Below are positions 60,183 to 64,000 of a stretch of DNA of 64,000 nt, in pieces. Origin of the DNA: Citreimonas sp042096055. GTDB taxonomy: Bacteria; Pseudomonadota; Alphaproteobacteria; Rhodobacterales; Rhodobacteraceae. How positions within the stretch are numbered: position 1 is the first letter of the stretch; each line of letters opens with the position of its first letter. Under the pieces are notes generated by a model, which was given only the letters and a program-made list of their open reading frames with translations, had not been told where the DNA came from and did no database searches. The stretch is from assembly GCF_042096055.1 (NCBI RefSeq), contig NZ_JBELMH010000003.1:27955-91954 (forward strand). The letters run 5' to 3'. A program made the position numbers and the translations under genes.

Positions 60183-61147
60183 TGCCGGCGCCCGCGGCGC
60201 CGTTCCACGCGTCCCTCGCCGGTTTCGACGGCGCGGCCGAGTCTCTCTGGCTCGAGGCGCGGGACGGCGTGCGGCTGCGCACGGCGCTGTTCCGGCCCGC
60301 CCGGGCGGACGCTGCGCACGGCCCCGCGGGCACGGTGCTGCTGTTTCCCGGCCGCACCGAGTACGTCGAGAAATACGGCCGGGTCGCGCAGGCACTGTGC
60401 GACGAAGGCCGCCACGTGGTCGCGATCGACTGGCGCGGCCAGGGCCTGTCGGACCGGCTGCTGGACGACCGGCTGATCGGCCACGTCGACCGCTTCACCG
60501 ATTACCAGCACGACGTCGCCGCCCTGCGCGACGCGGTCCGCACGCTCGGCCTGCCCGAGCCGCTGCACATGCTCGCGCACTCCATGGGCGGTTGCATCGG
60601 TCTGCGGTCCGCGATGGACGGGCTCGACCTTGTCTCCTGCGTCTTCTCGGGGCCGATGTGGGGCATCCGCATCTCGGCCATGATGCGCCCCGCGGCATGG
60701 GCGCTGGCGTGGTGCTCGCGCCGCTTCGGGCTTAGCCACCGGCTGGCCCCCGGCACCGGCGCGGCCAGCTACGTCGCCGGCGCGGCATTCGACGAGAACA
60801 CGCTGACGACCGACCGCGAGATGTGGGATTTCATGCGCGCGCAGATCGACGCCGTGCCGGATTTCGGCCTGGCCGGCCCGTCGATCCACTGGCTGCACGA
60901 GGCGCTGCGCGAATGCCGCGCGCTGGCGCGCCGCCCCTCGCCCGACATGCCCTGCCTGACCTGGATCGGCGGCAACGAGCGCATCGTCGACACGCCCCGC
61001 ATCCACGACCGCATGGCGCGCTGGCCCGGCGGGCACCTCGAGATCGTGCCCGGCGCGGGGCACGAGGTGCTGATGGAGGATCAACCCACGCGCGCCCGCA
61101 TCCTCGCCGCGTGCCTCGCGCACTTCGCCGACGCCGAGCGCGGGTAG
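60182..61147 (+). CDS. Alpha/beta hydrolase (monoacylglycerol lipase/lysophospholipase-like)
   Basis: This is a 321-residue enzyme of the PldB/monoacylglycerol lipase group. VLLFPGRTEYVEKYGRVAQAL near residue 55 supplies the oxyanion region, the nucleophile serine lies in MLAHSMGGCIGLRSA near residue 138, and GHEVLMED near residue 296 contains the catalytic histidine. It probably hydrolyses lysophospholipids or monoacylglycerols. It has no signal peptide. It overlaps the SCP2 gene by one base. Confidence 0.88.
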   Translation: MPAPAAPFHASLAGFDGAAESLWLEARDGVRLRTALFRPARADAAHGPAGTVLLFPGRTEYVEKYGRVAQALCDEGRHVVAIDWRGQGLSDRLLDDRLIGHVDRFTDYQHDVAALRDAVRTLGLPEPLHMLAHSMGGCIGLRSAMDGLDLVSCVFSGPMWGIRISAMMRPAAWALAWCSRRFGLSHRLAPGTGAASYVAGAAFDENTLTTDREMWDFMRAQIDAVPDFGLAGPSIHWLHEALRECRALARRPSPDMPCLTWIGGNERIVDTPRIHDRMARWPGGHLEIVPGAGHEVLMEDQPTRARILAACLAHFADAERG

Positions 61148-61193
61148 CAAGCCCAGGCGCACCGGGCCTTTTCCCGCGATCCCGCGCGCCTAC

Positions 61194-62231
61194 ATGCCTT
61201 GCATGGCGCAACCCGTCCTCACCTTCACAGACCGCGGCATCTATTGCCCCGCCGGCGATTTCTTCATCGATCCTTGGCGGCCGGTCGACCGCGCGCTGAT
61301 CACTCACGGCCATGCCGACCACGCCCGGCCCGGGCACAGGCGCTACCTCGCCACGCGCGCGGCGCTGCCGGTGATGCGCCACCGCTTGGGCGACATCACG
61401 GCCGAGGGCATCGCCTACGGCGAGACGCGCCGCATCGGCGACGCGAGCGTCAGCTTCCATCCCGCCGGCCACCTGCCCGGATCGGCCCAGGTGCGCGTCG
61501 AGGTGGGCGGCGAGGTCTGGGTCGTCTCGGGCGATTACAAGACCACGCCCGACGGGCTGTGCGAACCGTTCGAGCCGGTGCGCTGCCACGCCTTCATCAC
61601 CGAATGCACCTTCGGCCTGCCGGTCTTCGAATGGGCGCCGCAGCAGGCCGTCGCGGACGAGATCAACGCCTGGTGGGCCACAAACGCGGCAGCCGGGCGG
61701 GTGTCCGTCCTCGGCGCCTACTCGCTGGGCAAGGCGCAGCGGGTGCTGAGCCTCGTCGACTCAGGCATCGCGCCGATCCTGACCCATGGCGCGGTCGAGG
61801 CCACGAACGCCGTGCTGCGCGACCAGGGCTATGCCCTGCCCGAGACGCATTACGTCACGCCCGACCTGAAGGCCAAGGATTATCCCGGCGCGCTGGTCGT
61901 GGCACCGCCCTCGGCCCTGGGCAGCCCGTGGATGCGGCGCTTCGGCGGCGCGTCCTCTGCCTTCGCGTCGGGCTGGATGGCCCTGCGCGGCGTGCGGCGC
62001 CGGCGCGCGGGCGATCGCGGCTTCGTGCTGTCGGACCACGCCGACTGGCCCGGCCTGCACGACGCGATCAAGGCGACCGGCGCCGAAAGGATATTCCCGA
62101 CGCATGGTTACACGGACATCTTCGCGCGCTGGCTGAACGCGTCCGGCTGGCAGGCGCAGGTCGTCCCGACCGAGTTCGGCGGCGCCGAAGACGAAAGCGA
62201 CGCGCTGATCGAACCCGAGGCCGCCTCGTGA
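61194..62231 (+). CDS. Ligase-associated DNA exonuclease (metallo-beta-lactamase fold)
   Basis: This protein of about 345 residues has the metallo-beta-lactamase/beta-CASP pattern of SNM1- and CPSF-like nucleases. The metal ligands are in ALITHGHADHARPGH near residue 38, FHPAGHLPGSAQV near residue 87, GDYKTTPDG near residue 113, and LSDHADWPGL near residue 280. The GIYCPAGDFFIDPWRPVDRALITH opening is typical of the group found beside ATP-dependent ligases. A second ATG at 61203 gives a slightly shorter N-terminus that fits relatives equally well. It overlaps the ligase gene by GTGA and probably trims DNA ends before sealing. Confidence 0.9.
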   Translation: MPCMAQPVLTFTDRGIYCPAGDFFIDPWRPVDRALITHGHADHARPGHRRYLATRAALPVMRHRLGDITAEGIAYGETRRIGDASVSFHPAGHLPGSAQVRVEVGGEVWVVSGDYKTTPDGLCEPFEPVRCHAFITECTFGLPVFEWAPQQAVADEINAWWATNAAAGRVSVLGAYSLGKAQRVLSLVDSGIAPILTHGAVEATNAVLRDQGYALPETHYVTPDLKAKDYPGALVVAPPSALGSPWMRRFGGASSAFASGWMALRGVRRRRAGDRGFVLSDHADWPGLHDAIKATGAERIFPTHGYTDIFARWLNASGWQAQVVPTEFGGAEDESDALIEPEAAS

Positions 62232-63826
62232 AGGACTTCGCAGCACTCTTCACCGCGATCGACCAGACCACCCGCACCAGCGTCAAGGTGGCCGCACTCG
62301 CCGACTTCTTCCGCACCGCGCGCGACGACGACAAGCTGTGGACCATCGCGCTGTTCTCGGGGCGGCGGCCGAAGCGCGCGGTCAATACCACGCAGCTGCG
62401 CGAATGGGCCTCCGAGCGCGCGGGCCTGCCGCTGTGGCTGGTCGAGGAATGCTATCCGATCGTCGGCGATCTGGCCGAGACGATCGCCTTGGTCCTGCCG
62501 CCCGCTGCAAGGCACGAGGACCTGCCGCTGACGCACTGGATCACGACGCTGCGCGCCCTGCACGGCGTCGACATCGACGAGCGGCGCGCGCGCATCCTCG
62601 ACGCCTGGGACCGGTTGGACGCGACCGAGCGGTTCCTGTTCAACAAGCTGATCACCGGCGGCTTTCGCATCGGCGTGTCGCGCAAGCTGATGACCCGCGC
62701 GCTGGCTCAGGCCACCGGCCAGGACGAAGCCGTGCTGGCCCACAAGCTGATGGGCGGCTGGACGCCCGAGACGACCAGCTACCACGCCCTGATCGAGGCC
62801 CGCGACGCGGCCGCCGACGAAAGCCGGCCCTACCCGTTTTACCTTGCCTACCAGCTGGACGATCCGCCGGAAGGCCTAGGCACGCCAGATGATTGGCTGG
62901 CGGAGTGGAAGTGGGACGGCATCCGCGGCCAGCTGCTTCTGCGCGGCGGAGACCACCATGTCTGGTCGCGCGGCGAGGAGCTGATGACCGACCGCTTCCC
63001 GGAGCTCTCGCGGGCGAAGGATTTCCTGCCGTCCGGCACCGTCATCGACGGCGAGATCGTCGCCTGGGACGCCGCCGCCGGCCACCCGCTGCCGTTCAAC
63101 GCGCTGCAGCAGCGCATCGGGCGCAAGACCGTGCCCAAAACGCTGCTGCGCGACGCGCCCGTGATCCTGCTGGCCTACGACCTGCTGGAACACGCGGGCC
63201 GCGACCTGCGCGATGCGCCCTTGCGCGACCGGCGCGCGGCGCTAACCACGCTGCTGGACGATCTGCCGCCCGAGGCGCCCCTGCGCGCATCCGATGCCAT
63301 CGCGTTCGAGACGTGGGAGGCGCTGGCGCAAACCCGCGCCGGGGCGCGCGACTTCCGGGCCGAGGGCGTGATGCTCAAGCGGCTGGATAGCCCCTACCTG
63401 TCGGGCCGCAAGAAAGGCGACTGGTGGAAATGGAAGCTCGACCCGCTGGTGGTCGACGCGGTGATGATCTACGCGCAGCAGGGCTCGGGGCGGCGGGCGA
63501 ACCTGTTCACCGACTTCACTTTCGCCGTCTGGCAGGGCAACGAGCTTGTCCCCTTCACCAAGGCCTATTCCGGTTTGACGGATGCCGAATTCAACCGCAT
63601 CACAGCCTGGGTGCGAAAGAACACGCTGCAGCGGTTCGGCCCGGTGCGGCAGGTCCGCCCCGAGCACGTGTTCGAGATCGCCTTCGAAGGCATTCAGCCC
63701 AGCCCGCGGCACAAGTCCGGGATTGCGCTGCGATTTCCCCGGATGAGCCGGTGGCGCCACGACAAGGCGGTGCACGAGGCGAACTCGCTCGACGACCTCA
63801 AGGCCTTGCTGCACGCCTACGGGTAA
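62228..63826 (+). CDS. ATP-dependent DNA ligase (LigC/LigB-type, exonuclease-linked)
   Basis: This is a 532-residue ligase. The adenylated lysine is in LAEWKWDGIRGQLLLRG near residue 228, IDGEIVAWD is motif III, EGVMLKRLDSPY is motif IV, and WWKWKLDPL is motif V. An N-terminal DNA-binding domain fills residues 1-200, and an OB-fold follows. Start is GTG at 62228, overlapping the exonuclease stop. It belongs to the bacterial ligase set that often also includes an Lhr-like helicase and a PdeM phosphoesterase. Neither is seen here, and the next gene is unrelated. Role: repair of DNA breaks rather than replication. Confidence 0.93.
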   Translation: MKDFAALFTAIDQTTRTSVKVAALADFFRTARDDDKLWTIALFSGRRPKRAVNTTQLREWASERAGLPLWLVEECYPIVGDLAETIALVLPPAARHEDLPLTHWITTLRALHGVDIDERRARILDAWDRLDATERFLFNKLITGGFRIGVSRKLMTRALAQATGQDEAVLAHKLMGGWTPETTSYHALIEARDAAADESRPYPFYLAYQLDDPPEGLGTPDDWLAEWKWDGIRGQLLLRGGDHHVWSRGEELMTDRFPELSRAKDFLPSGTVIDGEIVAWDAAAGHPLPFNALQQRIGRKTVPKTLLRDAPVILLAYDLLEHAGRDLRDAPLRDRRAALTTLLDDLPPEAPLRASDAIAFETWEALAQTRAGARDFRAEGVMLKRLDSPYLSGRKKGDWWKWKLDPLVVDAVMIYAQQGSGRRANLFTDFTFAVWQGNELVPFTKAYSGLTDAEFNRITAWVRKNTLQRFGPVRQVRPEHVFEIAFEGIQPSPRHKSGIALRFPRMSRWRHDKAVHEANSLDDLKALLHAYG

Positions 63827-63841
63827 GGGCGCTTGGGTGCG

Positions 63842-64000
63842 TCAGGATGCCTGCGGCCGCTTCGCGCCGACGCTGCTCCCCCGGGGCGCCTCCCATCCGG
63901 TGCCGCCTGTGCGCGCCTGCGGCCAGACCGGATCGGCCAGCGCCTCGAACAGCGGCGCGGCGAAAAGGTAGCCCTGCATCAGGTCGACGCCCACCTCGCG
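63842..64000 (-). CDS. EAL-domain protein, C-terminal end (cut by window edge)
   Basis: Only the last 52 residues are inside the window. They read REVGVDLMQGYLFAAP and then LFEAL, which matches the closing beta strand of EAL c-di-GMP phosphodiesterases (the usual DxxQGxxxxxP). A tail of about 30 residues rich in proline, glycine and serine follows. Whether GGDEF, PAS or membrane domains precede it cannot be seen. It converges on the ligase gene with a 15-bp spacer. Confidence 0.8.
   Translation of the reverse strand, partial: REVGVDLMQGYLFAAPLFEALADPVWPQARTGGTGWEAPRGSSVGAKRPQAS

Noticed and set aside
1..64000. tRNA or rRNA genes
   Set aside because: I looked through the intergenic regions for tRNA-like cloverleaf ends and rRNA-like sequence and found none. 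I could not run a covariance search.

Overview
The window is very GC-rich and reads as an alphaproteobacterium of the Rhodobacterales/Rhodobacteraceae type. The evidence is an aerobic (CobG/CobF/CobN) cobalamin cluster, a SAM-II riboswitch in front of metZ, tripartite TRAP transporters, CarD, FdxA, a Suv3-like helicase, and a DUF1127 gene followed by an array of CCUCC-loop 'cuckoo' (CcsR-like) small RNAs. Six runs of exactly 100 N show that this is a scaffolded draft. Three of them are flanked by identical 55-bp sequence and are therefore false gaps.

Positions 1-16651 hold the aerobic vitamin B12 locus. cobQ (cut by the window edge) and cobO run leftward. A cobalamin riboswitch (1318-1500) leads a long rightward operon: a DUF1636 cysteine protein, cobW, cobN, cobG, cobH, cobI, cobJ, cobL, cobE, cobM, cobB and cobA, most joined by 1-8 bp overlaps. 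cobK lies on the opposite strand between cobJ and cobL. A second cobalamin riboswitch (14938-15097) precedes a CbiM-like membrane protein. A terminator and then cobF follow. Together these genes take uroporphyrinogen III through the O2-dependent corrin ring route to cobalt-loaded, adenosylated cobyric acid.

Positions 16648-20639 hold a flavoprotein monooxygenase, a DJ-1/PfpI protein, an exported lysozyme-like protein and a YitT membrane protein. Positions 20812-34317 form an uptake and oxidation region: an SsuA/ThiY-type ABC transporter, a three-subunit molybdenum dehydrogenase of the PaoABC type, two complete TRAP transporters and a short-chain dehydrogenase.

Positions 34473-41080 are leftward housekeeping genes: a glycosyltransferase, holB-tmk-dac as an overlapping trio, a SPOR lipoprotein and the Fe-S carrier apbC. 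Positions 41361-42275 hold the DUF1127 gene and ten hairpins with CCUCC-containing loops ending in a strong terminator. This is the most distinctive element of the window. valS follows.

Positions 45613-54552 hold a ThDP enzyme overlapping trkH, folE2 with an unexplained structured leader, metZ behind a SAM-II riboswitch, an alpha/beta hydrolase interrupted by a false gap, and a Kef-type antiporter. Positions 54620-59829 hold carD, fdxA, an Hsp15-like S4 protein, the Suv3-like helicase and a TPR protein, all leftward. Positions 59892-63826 hold an SCP2 protein, a hydrolase, and a ligase-associated exonuclease with its ATP-dependent DNA ligase. The window ends in the C-terminus of an EAL-domain protein. 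I saw no tRNA, rRNA, insertion sequence, prophage or CRISPR array.
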